This document shows, piece after piece, positions 23,639 through 32,494 of a stretch of 45,834 nucleotides of DNA (position 1 is the stretch's first letter; each line of letters starts with the position of its first letter). The notes beneath the pieces were generated by a model. It saw only the letters and a list, made by a program, of their open reading frames with translations. It was not told the DNA's origin and searched no databases. The position numbers and the translations under genes are program-made. Source of the stretch: an uncultured Ruminococcus sp. (GTDB taxonomy: Bacteria > Bacillota > Clostridia > Oscillospirales > Ruminococcaceae); contig CAMVRM010000023.1 in assembly GCA_947169885.1 (NCBI GenBank), forward strand, positions 1 through 45,834, written 5' to 3'.

Positions 23639-24475
23639 TCAATCATCATATTCGACAGTGACTTCCACCCCATCGCAAGATACCCGGACAGCGTTCTTGC
23701 GTGTCACAAACGTTTTCGCTCCTGCTTTTTTCAGCAATTTGACCGTTTTTTCGTCCTCGGGTTCTTCATCGGAACAGGTCATAACGGCATATTCGGGGTC
23801 AACGCTTTCGACAAAGCTCTTCAAGCCGTCCTGATAATGCCCATGATACGGCACTTTCAGCAGGTCGCAATCGATTTCGTTAGCTTGCGTGAACTCCGCC
23901 ATTCGGTCGTCTTCGGCATCGCCTGCGAAAAGCATGGTGCAGTACCCGAGTTCAACGGTCGTTATAAGCGAGGAATTATTGCTGGGGTCAGTTTCATATG
24001 TTTCCTGAGCAGGCGGGTCAATAATGAAGTTAGCACCACCAAAGTTCACTTCAACAGTCTCTCTGACCGTCTGAGGGGTAATTCCGCACTCATCAAGGCG
24101 CTTGACGTATTTTTCGTATTCTTCGCTGTCCTTCGGGCAATTGCTCTGAAAAACCTGTCCGACCTCGACCGAGCCGAGTATCTTCGCCGCACCCCCAACA
24201 TGATCTTTGTCAAAATGGGTGATTATCATGCAGTCGAGAGAATCAATATCATTTTCGTCCATAAATGCAAGTATCTCCTTGCCGAAACCCTTTTCGCCGC
24301 AGTCGATAAGAACGGCGTGACTGTCGGTATAAAAGAGTGCCGCATCTGCCTTCCCTGCCGAAAAAATATAGATATTCAGCTTGCCGTCAGTCAGTTCATA
24401 GGTCTTTTCACCTGACGAACAGCCGCTGAAAAGCAGCGCTGCCGCCGTAATAAGTGCAGTAATCCGTTTTTTCAT
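23639..24475 (-). CDS. Metallo-beta-lactamase-fold lipoprotein (ComEC C-terminal-like)
   Basis: 278 residues. A lipoprotein signal (AAALLFSGC, Cys19) is followed by a metallo-beta-lactamase hydrolase domain like the detached C-terminal domain of the competence protein ComEC. The metal motif THFDKDHVGG (86-95) is intact, and further metal ligands appear in LFAGDAEDD and LKVPYHGH. Such external proteins are thought to be nucleases or phosphodiesterases, perhaps degrading the non-transported DNA strand. No com genes are nearby, so its role is open. Confidence 0.87.
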   Translation of the reverse strand: MKKRITALITAAALLFSGCSSGEKTYELTDGKLNIYIFSAGKADAALFYTDSHAVLIDCGEKGFGKEILAFMDENDIDSLDCMIITHFDKDHVGGAAKILGSVEVGQVFQSNCPKDSEEYEKYVKRLDECGITPQTVRETVEVNFGGANFIIDPPAQETYETDPSNNSSLITTVELGYCTMLFAGDAEDDRMAEFTQANEIDCDLLKVPYHGHYQDGLKSFVESVDPEYAVMTCSDEEPEDEKTVKLLKKAGAKTFVTRKNAVRVSCDGVEVTVEYDD

Positions 24476-24863
24476 AGCATATCACCAGCCTTTGACAAAA
24501 ATCATATCACATAATAATAATGATGAAATGAAAACAGTGTGAAAGCTTTGAGAGTATCACATTATATTGCGAGGTTAATATTGTTATACTTACTTTCTTG
24601 AATTTTCAGTTGTGAAAATAATATAAATAACTGATTGATATTTTGTGCAATGTAATGAGATGTATTCATGAGTAAACGTTTACAACTCAAAACGCCCTGT
24701 TTTCAACAGTTTCAGATGAATTTCTTCCGAAAACGTTTTCAATTTATTGTTTTTGTGAAATTTTCTATTTTTGACATTTTTCGTTATATTACACAATAAT
24801 TTATTACATGATATGTAAAAATGGTAGAAAAAACGTTTTCGGAGCTGATGTTAATATACTCCC
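24476..24863. promoter_or_regulatory. AT-rich regulatory region with palindromic LacI-type operators
   Basis: About 390 bp with no gene. It holds two perfect 12-bp palindromes, GTAAACGTTTAC (24672-24683) and GAAAACGTTTTC (24729-24740). A third, imperfect site with core AAAACGTTTT lies at 24830-24839, about 25 bp before the -35 box. These resemble operators of LacI-family regulators and CcpA cre sites. Spacing between the centres (57 and about 100 bp) would allow looping. The regulator is unknown. Confidence 0.6.
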
Positions 24864-24892
24864 TTGATTTTTTTTGGGCGATAAGGTATAAT
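24864..24892 (+). promoter_or_regulatory. Promoter of four-helix membrane protein gene
   Basis: TTGATT (24864-24869), 17-bp spacer, TATAAT (24887-24892). Confidence 0.75.
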
Positions 24893-24983
24893 AGTATTAA
24901 CAAAAGTGAATGACATATGTAACACTGCATATGCGTTACGATAACGATTTCGTACTTAACAGAAAGGATAAAGGTGAGCAGTT

Positions 24984-25442
24984 ATGCACAGCAAAAAGAC
25001 CGAAGGACACAGCATTCTTGAAAAGGCATACGCCGCATCGTTCGCAGGTTACGCACTTATTTTCGCATTCATGAGCCAGATCGGCGACCTGACTGCATCC
25101 GTTATGACCGTGATCCTGCTCGCTTTCCAGCTCAGCTACCTCATCTTCCTCAGAAAACGTGACAGAATGAGCATTGGCGGCGCTGTTATGCAGGGTACTG
25201 TTTCCTCGCTCGCAGCTGTTGCAGCAGTTATCCTTGAAATGTATATAAAATTCTTCGTTTGCGGCATGAGCACCACAAACGTTGTCACAGGCGAAATGAA
25301 GCTCGTTTCCGGGCTTGACATTTTCAGAGTAAGCGGCACGGACAAACTTATGAACATTTTCTTCGTTTCGCTTTTCGCAGTTTGCGTTGTTTTCGCAGCA
25401 GTTTTCAGCCACTTCACCCACAGAACTGCTTCTAAACGCTGA
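24984..25442 (+). CDS. Small polytopic membrane protein, unknown function
   Basis: 152 residues, not recognised. Four hydrophobic segments: about 17-32 (AASFAGYALIFAFMSQ), 38-55, 66-92 and 125-145. Between the third and fourth is a ~30-residue exterior or interior loop. The C terminus is basic (HFTHRTASKR). ATG 24984 has AAAGGTGAG upstream. It stands alone, with a strong terminator and an unusually elaborate upstream region of LacI-type palindromes, which suggests sugar or carbon control. Confidence 0.8.
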   Translation: MHSKKTEGHSILEKAYAASFAGYALIFAFMSQIGDLTASVMTVILLAFQLSYLIFLRKRDRMSIGGAVMQGTVSSLAAVAAVILEMYIKFFVCGMSTTNVVTGEMKLVSGLDIFRVSGTDKLMNIFFVSLFAVCVVFAAVFSHFTHRTASKR

Positions 25443-25461
25443 ATCATACATACCTCCGCAT

Positions 25462-25502
25462 AAACGGCAGGTTCGGGATTTTTTCCGACCTGCCGTTTTT
25501 TT
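25462..25502 (+). terminator. Terminator after the membrane protein gene
   Basis: AAACGGCAGGT (25462-25472) and ACCTGCCGTTT (25488-25498) form a perfect stem with a T run. Confidence 0.92.
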
Positions 25503-25503
25503 C

Positions 25504-25532
25504 TTTACAAACCGAGAAAAATGTGCTATAAT
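25504..25532 (+). promoter_or_regulatory. Promoter of the fruK-GH26 unit
   Basis: TTTACA (25504-25509), 17-bp spacer, TATAAT (25527-25532), with TG one base before the -10. Confidence 0.75.
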
Positions 25533-25562
25533 ATACCTTAATATATTTAAGGAGGTCAAAAA

Positions 25563-26468
25563 ATGATATATACCGTCACTTTCAACCCGTCTATCGACTT
25601 GTTTTTACGCACCGAACGCCTGAATTTTGGCGAAGTCAACCGTTCAAATGGTGAACAAATGTTCTTCGGCGGCAAGGGCTTAAACATTTCAGTTGTTCTG
25701 AAAAATCTTGGGATACGTTCAAAAGCGCTCGGATTTATCGCAGGCTTCACGGGCGATGCTATCGAAAAAGGCTTCTCGGAAACGGGGCTTGAAACCGATT
25801 TCGTCAAACTTCCGGGCGGCAATTCACGCATCAACGTCAAAGTCAAAGCGGACGTTGAGACTGAGATCAACGGTCAGGGTCCCGACATCGACGAAAATTC
25901 CCTGAATACGCTCTTTTCTAAGCTTGACACGCTCTCTGGCGGCGACACGCTCGTTCTCGCAGGCAGTGTTCCCTCTTCCCTGCCCTCTGACATCTACGAA
26001 CAGATCCTTAAACGCCTTTCGGACAAAAAACTGCGCACAGTCGTTGACGCTTCGGGCAAACTTCTCTTAAACGTTTTAGCTTACAAGCCGTTTCTCGTCA
26101 AGCCGAATCTTGACGAACTCGGACAGATGTTCGGCGTGTCGCTTTCCCCCGAAGATGCCCCTGTTTACGCACAAAAACTCCGTGAAATGGGCGCTCAGAA
26201 TGTGCTTGTCTCAATGGCAGGTGACGGCGCAGTGCTGGTTGACGAAAACGGCGGCGTTCATCACTGCGGCATCTGCAAGGGAACTGTCAGAAATTCGGTC
26301 GGAGCAGGCGATTCAATGGTCGCAGGCTTCCTCGCAGGTGTCGAAAACGGCTATGAATACGCCTTAAAGCTTGGAACTGCCTGCGGCGGTGCGACTGCTT
26401 TCTCTGACGGTCTCGCAGAAAAGCCCCTTATCGACAGTCTTTTCGGTCAGCTTCAATATGAACATTAA
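25563..26468 (+). CDS. fruK: 1-phosphofructokinase-family sugar kinase
   Basis: 301 residues of the PfkB/ribokinase family, closest in look to 1-phosphofructokinase and tagatose-6-phosphate kinase. MIYTVTFNPSIDLFL and GGKGLNISVVLKNLG are the N-terminal substrate motifs. SVGAGDSMVAGFLAG near residue 250 contains the catalytic Asp and the anion hole. It would make fructose 1,6-bisphosphate or a similar product for glycolysis. No fructose PTS genes are adjacent; the neighbour 45 bp downstream is a GH26 enzyme, so the substrate may instead come from mannan or another hexose route. A strong AAGGAGG precedes the start. Confidence 0.85.
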   Translation: MIYTVTFNPSIDLFLRTERLNFGEVNRSNGEQMFFGGKGLNISVVLKNLGIRSKALGFIAGFTGDAIEKGFSETGLETDFVKLPGGNSRINVKVKADVETEINGQGPDIDENSLNTLFSKLDTLSGGDTLVLAGSVPSSLPSDIYEQILKRLSDKKLRTVVDASGKLLLNVLAYKPFLVKPNLDELGQMFGVSLSPEDAPVYAQKLREMGAQNVLVSMAGDGAVLVDENGGVHHCGICKGTVRNSVGAGDSMVAGFLAGVENGYEYALKLGTACGGATAFSDGLAEKPLIDSLFGQLQYEH

Positions 26469-26513
26469 ACGATTATTTGTTCACATAAATATATTCAAGC
26501 GGAGGAACATCTC

Positions 26514-27482
26514 ATGAGCGATAAAACATTTATCCCGTGCAATAAAAACGCACAAACGGAAGTCAAAAACGTACTGAAATATCTCTCGGACATAAGCGGC
26601 AAAAATGTCATCACAGGTCAGCACACTCAGACGCTTGCCATGGAGGAACTGCACCATATCGTTGAGATCACAGGGAAAGAGCCTGCTTTGCTGGGGTTTG
26701 AACTGCTCTCTTATTCGCCGAATATCAACTATCTCGACACCGATGATGAGTGCATGACCGAGGTGCAGGAAAATTACGGCACGCTCAAACGTGCGTGGGA
26801 GTGGGCGGCAAAAGGCGGTCTGCTGACCTTTACGTGGCACTGGTTCTCGCCGCTGGGCGGCCGCTCGAAATCGTTTTTTACCGAGAATACCGACTTCGAC
26901 GCATCAAAAGCCCTTGTCAGCGAAACGCCCGAAAACAAGGCGCTCATCGCCGATCTTGACGCTATGGCAGGCATTTTAAGACCTTTCTGCGACAGACATA
27001 TCCCTATACTTTGGCGACCGCTCCACGAGTGCGAGGGCGGCTGGTTCTGGTGGGGCGCAAAAGGAGCGCAAACGTTTAAGGGACTGTACAGACTGATGTT
27101 CGATCGCTTTACGAAAATGCACGGCTTAAACAACCTCATATGGGTGTGGAACGGCGTCGGGAGCGAACTTTATCCCGGAGATGACTGCGTTGACGTTATC
27201 TCCCGTGATATGTACCCCGAAAAACACAGCCACACTTCCTGCGCCGATATGTACAATGAGCTTGTGAAGTTCACAAACACGTCTAAACCCGTCATAATCG
27301 GCGAAACAGGCACTTTGCCCGATGTTGATGCGATCGCCCGTGAAAATGTGGGCTGGGCAAGCTTTATGACATGGTCGAAAGTTTTCTGCCTTACCGAAGA
27401 TTTTACCGATAACAAAACGCTTGTTGAAATTTATAACAGTCCCAATGCGGTTACTCTTGACAAACTCCCACGGCTCTATTAA
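26514..27482 (+). CDS. Cytoplasmic glycoside hydrolase family 26 (beta-mannanase type)
   Basis: 322 residues, GH26. The acid/base Glu172 is in WRPLHECEGGWFWWG and the nucleophile Glu264 in KPVIIGETGT; LLTFTWHWFSPLGG is also typical. GH26 enzymes cut beta-1,4-mannan. There is no signal peptide, so this one works inside the cell, probably on imported manno-oligosaccharides. GGAGG lies 8 bp before the ATG. It is probably co-transcribed with fruK. The ROK repressor gene downstream has a separate leader. Confidence 0.9.
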   Translation: MSDKTFIPCNKNAQTEVKNVLKYLSDISGKNVITGQHTQTLAMEELHHIVEITGKEPALLGFELLSYSPNINYLDTDDECMTEVQENYGTLKRAWEWAAKGGLLTFTWHWFSPLGGRSKSFFTENTDFDASKALVSETPENKALIADLDAMAGILRPFCDRHIPILWRPLHECEGGWFWWGAKGAQTFKGLYRLMFDRFTKMHGLNNLIWVWNGVGSELYPGDDCVDVISRDMYPEKHSHTSCADMYNELVKFTNTSKPVIIGETGTLPDVDAIARENVGWASFMTWSKVFCLTEDFTDNKTLVEIYNSPNAVTLDKLPRLY

Positions 27483-27656
27483 GAAATTTAACAGCAGATG
27501 TTACAGTTATAAGCGTTAAATCTTTATCAATATATAAAAGTTGTCAAAAAAGTTTATTATTCCGTGATTATTTACACCTTGTTAATATTTATCTGATATA
27601 ATTATATAAAACGATACTGTTAACGGTTATATCATATTTTTATGGAGGAAAAACAG

Positions 27657-28925
27657 TTGGAACAGCACGGAATAAGCAAACTTGATCTGAAGCGCCGCAA
27701 CAGAATGCAGGTGCTTAAAATATTAAAACAGCGAGGTCCGACATCACGTATCGACATCGCATCTGCACTTGAACTGACAAGAGCTGCCGTCACGATCATC
27801 ACCAACGAAATGATCGATCAGGGCATAATTTCGGAGATCGGCGAATATAAGCATATCAGCGAAAAAGCACCACGAGGCAGAAAAAAGATCCTTATCGACA
27901 TAAACCACCACTACAAGTTCGCTCTCGGCATGACTGTTGAGGAAGAACTTGTCAGCATCGGACTTTCCACACTTTCGGGTGATGTGCTTGACAAACGTAA
28001 TATGCGCATCAGCGAATCCACCGACCGCAAAACTATTTACAATTTCTTCATAAAGTCAATGAATGACGTTCTTAGCGACAACTGCCTTGACCAGTCGGCT
28101 CTGCTTGGCATCGGATTTGCTATCTATCCGACAATGTTCCAGAAAATGGATATTGTTGTAGATCATGGAACGCCCGATTTTTCAAGGCTTCAACGCTATA
28201 TGAGCAGCTACACCTCTCTCCCCATGGTCTTCGATAATTCGGTCAAAGGCACGGCTATGGCGAACATCGATTTTCTGAAAGACCGTGACCCTTCAAGCAT
28301 AAACATTGCGTTTTTGCAGTACGGCAGAACTCTGAACTTTGTGTTCACGAACCTGAACGAGCCTATCAGGTCATACGATAACCGTACCGACTTCGTAAAC
28401 AAAATGATAATCAACCCTACTTCTGACCGCATCTGTGAGTGCGGCAGACGCGGTTGTGTTGAGAACGAGCTGACAACAGCTGCGCTGAAACGCCGCATAG
28501 TCAGAATGTTCTCAAAAGAACAGACGCCTTTTCTCTATCAGGCGGCTAAGGGTTCTGCCGACAATATCACACTTGATCTGGTGCTTGCGGCATACGGCAA
28601 ACATGACCCTGCGGTGCAGAAGATCATCGACAGTCTGCTTATCATGATGTCGGTGCTTATCAACAATCTTTATTTCTCGACCAATCCGCAGAAGATCGTG
28701 CTTCACAAGTTCCCGTTCTCGAACGAGCTGCCCTTTGAAAAACTCAAAGAGACAGTGGTTCGTGTGGGCGGCGAAAGAGTTGCAAATGCTGTCTCGCTCT
28801 CATTCGTTGAGGATAAACATCATTTTCTTTCGGGCTGTGCGCTCGCTATCCGTGAGCTGTTCTATAACTGCGGCGGTTACAGCACCGATGCTTCCGAGAA
28901 TCTTCACCACGACCTTTTCAGATAA
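27657..28925 (+). CDS. ROK-family transcriptional regulator
   Basis: About 422 residues. An N-terminal winged helix (GPTSRIDIASALELTRAAVTIITNEMIDQG) is followed by a ROK (repressor/ORF/kinase) domain with the zinc motif CECGRRGCVE. The kinase-type glycine motifs are weak, which suits a regulator. ROK repressors such as XylR or NagC bind a sugar and release DNA. I place the start at TTG 27657, because GGAGG (27644-27648) lies 8 bp upstream; the ATG at 27642 overlaps that site. An extended -10 (TGATATAAT, 27594-27602) lies upstream. It probably controls nearby sugar genes such as fruK-GH26. Confidence 0.9.
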   Translation: MEQHGISKLDLKRRNRMQVLKILKQRGPTSRIDIASALELTRAAVTIITNEMIDQGIISEIGEYKHISEKAPRGRKKILIDINHHYKFALGMTVEEELVSIGLSTLSGDVLDKRNMRISESTDRKTIYNFFIKSMNDVLSDNCLDQSALLGIGFAIYPTMFQKMDIVVDHGTPDFSRLQRYMSSYTSLPMVFDNSVKGTAMANIDFLKDRDPSSINIAFLQYGRTLNFVFTNLNEPIRSYDNRTDFVNKMIINPTSDRICECGRRGCVENELTTAALKRRIVRMFSKEQTPFLYQAAKGSADNITLDLVLAAYGKHDPAVQKIIDSLLIMMSVLINNLYFSTNPQKIVLHKFPFSNELPFEKLKETVVRVGGERVANAVSLSFVEDKHHFLSGCALAIRELFYNCGGYSTDASENLHHDLFR

Positions 28926-28943
28926 TATTTCAACATAAACATA

Positions 28944-28980
28944 AAAAGCCATAGTATCAGTCAGGTACTATGGCTTTTAT
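28944..28980. terminator. Bidirectional terminator
   Basis: AAAAGCCATAGTA (28944-28956) pairs perfectly with TACTATGGCTTTT (28966-28978), serving both the ROK gene and the converging YdcF-like gene. Confidence 0.9.
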
Positions 28981-28994
28981 TATAAGCGAACTTC

Positions 28995-29747
28995 TTATTT
29001 ACCGAACACGAAAAAGTGCGTTATCCCGAGCCATTCTCTGACCCAGTATGTTGGAAGAAAACGCTTCTCGGTGTCGGCACTGACCGCCGTTACGTTCTCA
29101 GCACCTTCTTTTTTCGCCATGAGCGATGCACGGTACTGATGATAGCCGTCAGTAACTATCGTGATGTCACGTTCGTCCGTCAGTTCGAGCGAGAACCGCA
29201 GATTCTCGGCAGTCGAGGTGGACTTGTCCTCTTTCACGATGCGTTCGGGGTCAGCGCCTTTCTCCACAAGATATTTCTTCATGCACTCCGCTTCCGAGAC
29301 AGCTTCGCCGCTGCCCCTGCCGCCCGAAACTATCACCGTCACATCGGGGTGAGCCTGCATCTCCTCAAAAGCCGCATCCAGCCGCCGTGCAAGCATTCGT
29401 GAGGGACGTGTGCCCTTCACCTGACAACCCAGCACTATCAGCACTTTCGGCTCGGCAGGCTGATCGTTCAAGGCACTTATCATCAGCCCCGACAACACCC
29501 CTGCGTAAATAAAGCCTGCCGCAGTAAACGCCGTCACTGCCGTTATGACCGCCCTTCCTGCCTTTTTCTTCCAAAGCTTTTTCACCAGATCAAAGCATAT
29601 CGTCACGAGCATCAGCAGGATCAGAAACCCGATAGCCGAGATGTTCCCCTCGTTGTATATCGGCGATGCGGCATTGAAAATGAGTATCAGCAGGAACTCG
29701 GGAACAAGAAGCAGCAGTCTGAGGTATTTTTTTCTGTCAGTTTTCAT
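28995..29747 (-). CDS. YdcF/SanA-family membrane protein
   Basis: About 250 residues from the ATG at 29747, with GGAGGGG upstream. Three hydrophobic segments in the N-terminal third (LLLLVPEFLLILIF, ISAIGFLILLMLVTICF, AVITAVTAFTAAGFIYAGV) anchor a DUF218/YdcF domain. The domain shows KVLIVLGCQVKG, VTVIVSGGRGSGEAVSEA, EDKSTSTAENLRFS and ITIVTDGYHQYRA. Family members are implicated in envelope integrity and undecaprenyl phosphate or polysaccharide metabolism; activity is not established. Confidence 0.88.
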   Translation of the reverse strand: MKTDRKKYLRLLLLVPEFLLILIFNAASPIYNEGNISAIGFLILLMLVTICFDLVKKLWKKKAGRAVITAVTAFTAAGFIYAGVLSGLMISALNDQPAEPKVLIVLGCQVKGTRPSRMLARRLDAAFEEMQAHPDVTVIVSGGRGSGEAVSEAECMKKYLVEKGADPERIVKEDKSTSTAENLRFSLELTDERDITIVTDGYHQYRASLMAKKEGAENVTAVSADTEKRFLPTYWVREWLGITHFFVFGK

Positions 29748-29818
29748 ATATATCCCCTCCGAGATAATTATAACATATCCCGAAAGAATACTCAACTGTT
29801 AAAATCCTTTTGATTTTC

Positions 29819-31624
29819 TTAAAATTTTCTTAAAGTCACTTCAAACAGCTCACCCGAAAATCTCGGCAGTGTCAGCGTGAACACTTCGCCGTCAATGTCT
29901 TTGTGCGTCTCGACAGGTCTTATGTCCTCATGGCGGACAGTTCCGCTGTAAGTCTGCTCGTCCGAATGGATAAGCGGCGTAAGAAGCCACGGCTCACGGG
30001 CATTTATGCGCACAGTCTGTTCCGCACCCGAAAAGTTGAACGCACACAGAACTGTCTGTCCCCTTGCCTTTCGCAGATACACAAAGAAATTCTGATCGCA
30101 GTTGTCAGCCATGAGCCATTCAAAAGTGCTTGGGTCATACTCGGCACAGTGGAGCGCAGGCATCGCGGCATAAAGTTCGCCCAGCTTTTTCATGTATCTG
30201 TCAAAGCTTTCGTGCATAGGATATTTGAGCATGAACCAGTCCTGTTCCTTTTTCTCGTCCCATTCCCTAAACTGTGCGAACTCGCCGCCCATGAAGTTCA
30301 GCTTTTTGCCCGGGTGAGTGTACATATATGTATACATAGCCCTTGCCTGCGGAAACTTATCCTCATAATCTCCCCACATTTTCTGAATAACGGCAGCCTT
30401 GCCGTGAACATTTTCATCGTGCGAAAGTTCCAGAAGATAGCGCTCGTTATAGAAATACGCCATTGAGAAAGTTATAAGGTGATGTGCGCCTTTTCGCATG
30501 ATAGGGGGCGTGCGGAAATAGTTGAGAGTGTCGTTCATCCAGCCTAAGTCCCACTTGTAGTCGAAACCAAGTCCGCCGTATTGCGCAGGAGTGGTTATCT
30601 TCGGGAAAGCAGTCGAATCTTCGGCGATGAGCATACAATCGGGGTGGAACTTCTGCAAGCCGCTGTTCATGCGCTTTAAGAAATCCACCGAATTCGGGTT
30701 GACCCCACGGGACGGGTCGCCCATCCAGTATATCGCACGGCTTATTGCGTCCATGCGCAGACCGTCAAAGTGATATTTTTCCAGCCAGTAATTTGCGCAG
30801 GACTGCATGAACACCGCCGATGCAGGCTTGTTGAACAAAAAGTAACAAGTCCCCCACTCGCTTATTGATACGTCAGAATCGGGGTACTCATAAAGCGGTG
30901 TGCCGTCAAAATCCCTGAGCGCATATTCATCGAGCGCAAAGTGAACAGGCACAAAGTCCATTATCGCACCGATGCCTGCGTTGTGGAGCTTGTCGATAAG
31001 CGCCATGAGCTGTGCCGCCGTTCCGTAGCGTGAAGTCGGAGCATAAAAACCCGTGTTCTGATAGCCCCACGAAATATCCGCAGGGTGTTCCGAAAGCGGC
31101 ATGAATTCGGCGTGAGTATAGCCGTGTTCTTTAAGATACGGGATAAGCAGGTCGGCTATCTCGTCATAGCTGTACCAGTCTGTTTCTCCCTCGCCCTTTT
31201 TCTTCCACGAACCGAGGTGCAGTTCGTAGATGCTGAGAGGACGGTCAAAGTTCTTGTCACGCTTTGAGAGCCATTCGCTGTCGGTGAATTTGTATTCGCT
31301 GAGGTCACGCACCACCGAAGCCCACTCGGGACGAAGCTGCATTCCGAAACCGTAAGGGTCGCAGTGCTGCACCTGTTCGCCGTTTCGGGTGTAGATGATA
31401 AACTTGTAAAGATCGCCGACTTTTGCGCCCTCTACTTCTGCCGTCCAGAAGCCGTCCTCAAAGGTCATCTGATACGGATACCAGTCGTTGAAACTGCCTG
31501 TCACGGCAACTTTCTGAGCGTTCGGCGCATAGGTGCGGAAGAACACTCCCCTTTCGGTGGGGTGAGCGCCCATATATTCAAAGGCATCAAACATCCGTCC
31601 GTCAAAAAAATAATTCTTGTCCAT
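29819..31624 (-). CDS. glgB: 1,4-alpha-glucan branching enzyme GlgB
   Basis: 601 residues, GH13. It makes the alpha-1,6 branches of glycogen. There is an N-terminal CBM48-like domain (KVAVTGSFNDWYPYQM, about 38-53). The barrel has catalytic Asp292 (DGLRMDAIS), Glu335 (LIAEDST) and transition-state Asp403 (LSHDENVHG). It lacks the extra N-terminal module of long GlgB forms. AAGGAG for its start overlaps the last codons of the upstream marR gene, 6 bp away, so the two are one operon. Other glg genes are not nearby. Confidence 0.95.
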   Translation of the reverse strand: MDKNYFFDGRMFDAFEYMGAHPTERGVFFRTYAPNAQKVAVTGSFNDWYPYQMTFEDGFWTAEVEGAKVGDLYKFIIYTRNGEQVQHCDPYGFGMQLRPEWASVVRDLSEYKFTDSEWLSKRDKNFDRPLSIYELHLGSWKKKGEGETDWYSYDEIADLLIPYLKEHGYTHAEFMPLSEHPADISWGYQNTGFYAPTSRYGTAAQLMALIDKLHNAGIGAIMDFVPVHFALDEYALRDFDGTPLYEYPDSDVSISEWGTCYFLFNKPASAVFMQSCANYWLEKYHFDGLRMDAISRAIYWMGDPSRGVNPNSVDFLKRMNSGLQKFHPDCMLIAEDSTAFPKITTPAQYGGLGFDYKWDLGWMNDTLNYFRTPPIMRKGAHHLITFSMAYFYNERYLLELSHDENVHGKAAVIQKMWGDYEDKFPQARAMYTYMYTHPGKKLNFMGGEFAQFREWDEKKEQDWFMLKYPMHESFDRYMKKLGELYAAMPALHCAEYDPSTFEWLMADNCDQNFFVYLRKARGQTVLCAFNFSGAEQTVRINAREPWLLTPLIHSDEQTYSGTVRHEDIRPVETHKDIDGEVFTLTLPRFSGELFEVTLRKF

Positions 31625-31630
31625 TAACTT

Positions 31631-32059
31631 TTACTCCTTACTGTCAGCAATATCCGACAGTTTTTTTACCAGTCTGATAAATTCGCCGCACTCATTTTCG
31701 TCAAGCCCCGAGAAGATGCTGTCAAAAAAACTGCACACAGCTTCACGCTTTTCCTCGATATAGCGTATGCCCTCATCTGTTATCGAGACATACACCTTGC
31801 GCTTGTCGGCAGGCGAAGTTTCACGGATTATGTAACCCTTTGCTTCAAGCGTTTTAAGGGTCGATGCAACTCTTGCGGTGCTGACCCCAAGCCGTTTTGA
31901 CAGTTCGCCCGGCTGTAATGTTTTTTCAGGTTCAAGCCTCAGCAGAGTGAGCAGTCTGCATTCTCCCTGCAAAAAATCGGCAGAACCGTTTGTTCCGCTC
32001 CTGAAATAAGCGCTTTTCATAGCTTCTAAAAAAGCTTCTGTTGTCTCTCTTACCTGCAT
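31631..32059 (-). CDS. MarR-family regulator upstream of glgB
   Basis: 142 residues from the ATG at 32059, with GGAGG upstream. A winged helix-turn-helix runs through LQPGELSKRLGVSTARVASTLKTLEAKGYI with the wing RETSPADKRKVYVSITDEG, typical MarR. It ends 6 bp before glgB, in the same operon. A perfect 17-bp palindrome overlaps its own -10 element, so it probably represses itself and glgB. The effector is unknown. Confidence 0.9.
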   Translation of the reverse strand: MQVRETTEAFLEAMKSAYFRSGTNGSADFLQGECRLLTLLRLEPEKTLQPGELSKRLGVSTARVASTLKTLEAKGYIIRETSPADKRKVYVSITDEGIRYIEEKREAVCSFFDSIFSGLDENECGEFIRLVKKLSDIADSKE

Positions 32060-32096
32060 ATCTGTCCTCCGTTTGTCATTCACTAACACTATTAGA

Positions 32097-32126
32097 TATT
32101 ATACCATATAATAGTATACCTGTCAA
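32097..32126 (-). promoter_or_regulatory. Promoter and palindromic operator of marR-glgB
   Basis: Minus strand TTGACA (complement of 32121-32126), 17-bp spacer, TATAAT (complement of 32098-32103). TATTATA-CCA-TATAATA, a perfect 7-bp inverted repeat, occupies 32097-32113 over the -10 and part of the spacer, as expected for a MarR autorepressor site. Confidence 0.8.
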
Positions 32127-32142
32127 TCATTTTCACGAATAA

Positions 32143-32248
32143 ACTATAAATGAGCAGATTTGACAATTTGCACAAAAGTGAACCTTTGGACTGCTTTTGA
32201 TTTGCCGCTTCATTTGTAATATTTTAACAAAACCCGCTCATTTATAGG
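32143..32248 (+). mobile_element. MITE-like element, family 2, copy 2
   Basis: About 106 bp, same orientation as copy 1, with near-perfect ends actataaatgagc and gctcatttatag. GAATAA occurs on both sides (32137-32142 and 32248-32253), a possible target duplication. Confidence 0.85.
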
Positions 32249-32251
32249 AAT

Positions 32252-32287
32252 AAAAAAACAGCGCAGAGAAAGCATTCCTGCGCTGTC
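32252..32287 (-). terminator. Terminator after the 49-residue gene
   Basis: ACAGCGCAG (32258-32266) and CTGCGCTGT (32278-32286) form a perfect stem followed, on the minus strand, by T7. Confidence 0.9.
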
Positions 32288-32307
32288 ATAGTGTCATTAT
32301 TGCCGTT

Positions 32308-32457
32308 TCAGATGCCGCACTCCTCATAGTCCTTCCACTTTTCGTAGTGTGTTTTTTCTTCATAATATTTATACACAAGAAAAGCGGTGGAAGCGATAAC
32401 GAGCATCAAAGCCCCCAGAAGTGTCCAGAACGAACGTTTTTTGCTGTATTCTTTCAT
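32308..32457 (-). CDS. Small single-pass membrane protein, 49 residues
   Basis: From ATG 32457 it reads MKEYSKKRSFWTLLGALMLV and continues through a membrane helix to a charged tail ending EKWKDYEECGI. It has a basic N terminus, one helix of about 20 residues and a 20-residue acidic/basic tail. AAGGAG lies 7 bp before the start, a consensus promoter (TTGACA-17-TATAAT) upstream and a perfect terminator downstream, so it is a self-contained gene. Function unknown. Confidence 0.8.
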   Translation of the reverse strand: MKEYSKKRSFWTLLGALMLVIASTAFLVYKYYEEKTHYEKWKDYEECGI

Positions 32458-32494
32458 ATTTATCTCCTTTCGGAAAGAGTGTTTTTATATAATG

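Noticed and set aside
27642-27656. ATG 27642 as start of the ROK regulator
   Set aside because: It overlaps the GGAGG that best serves TTG 27657, so it would leave the gene without a ribosome site.
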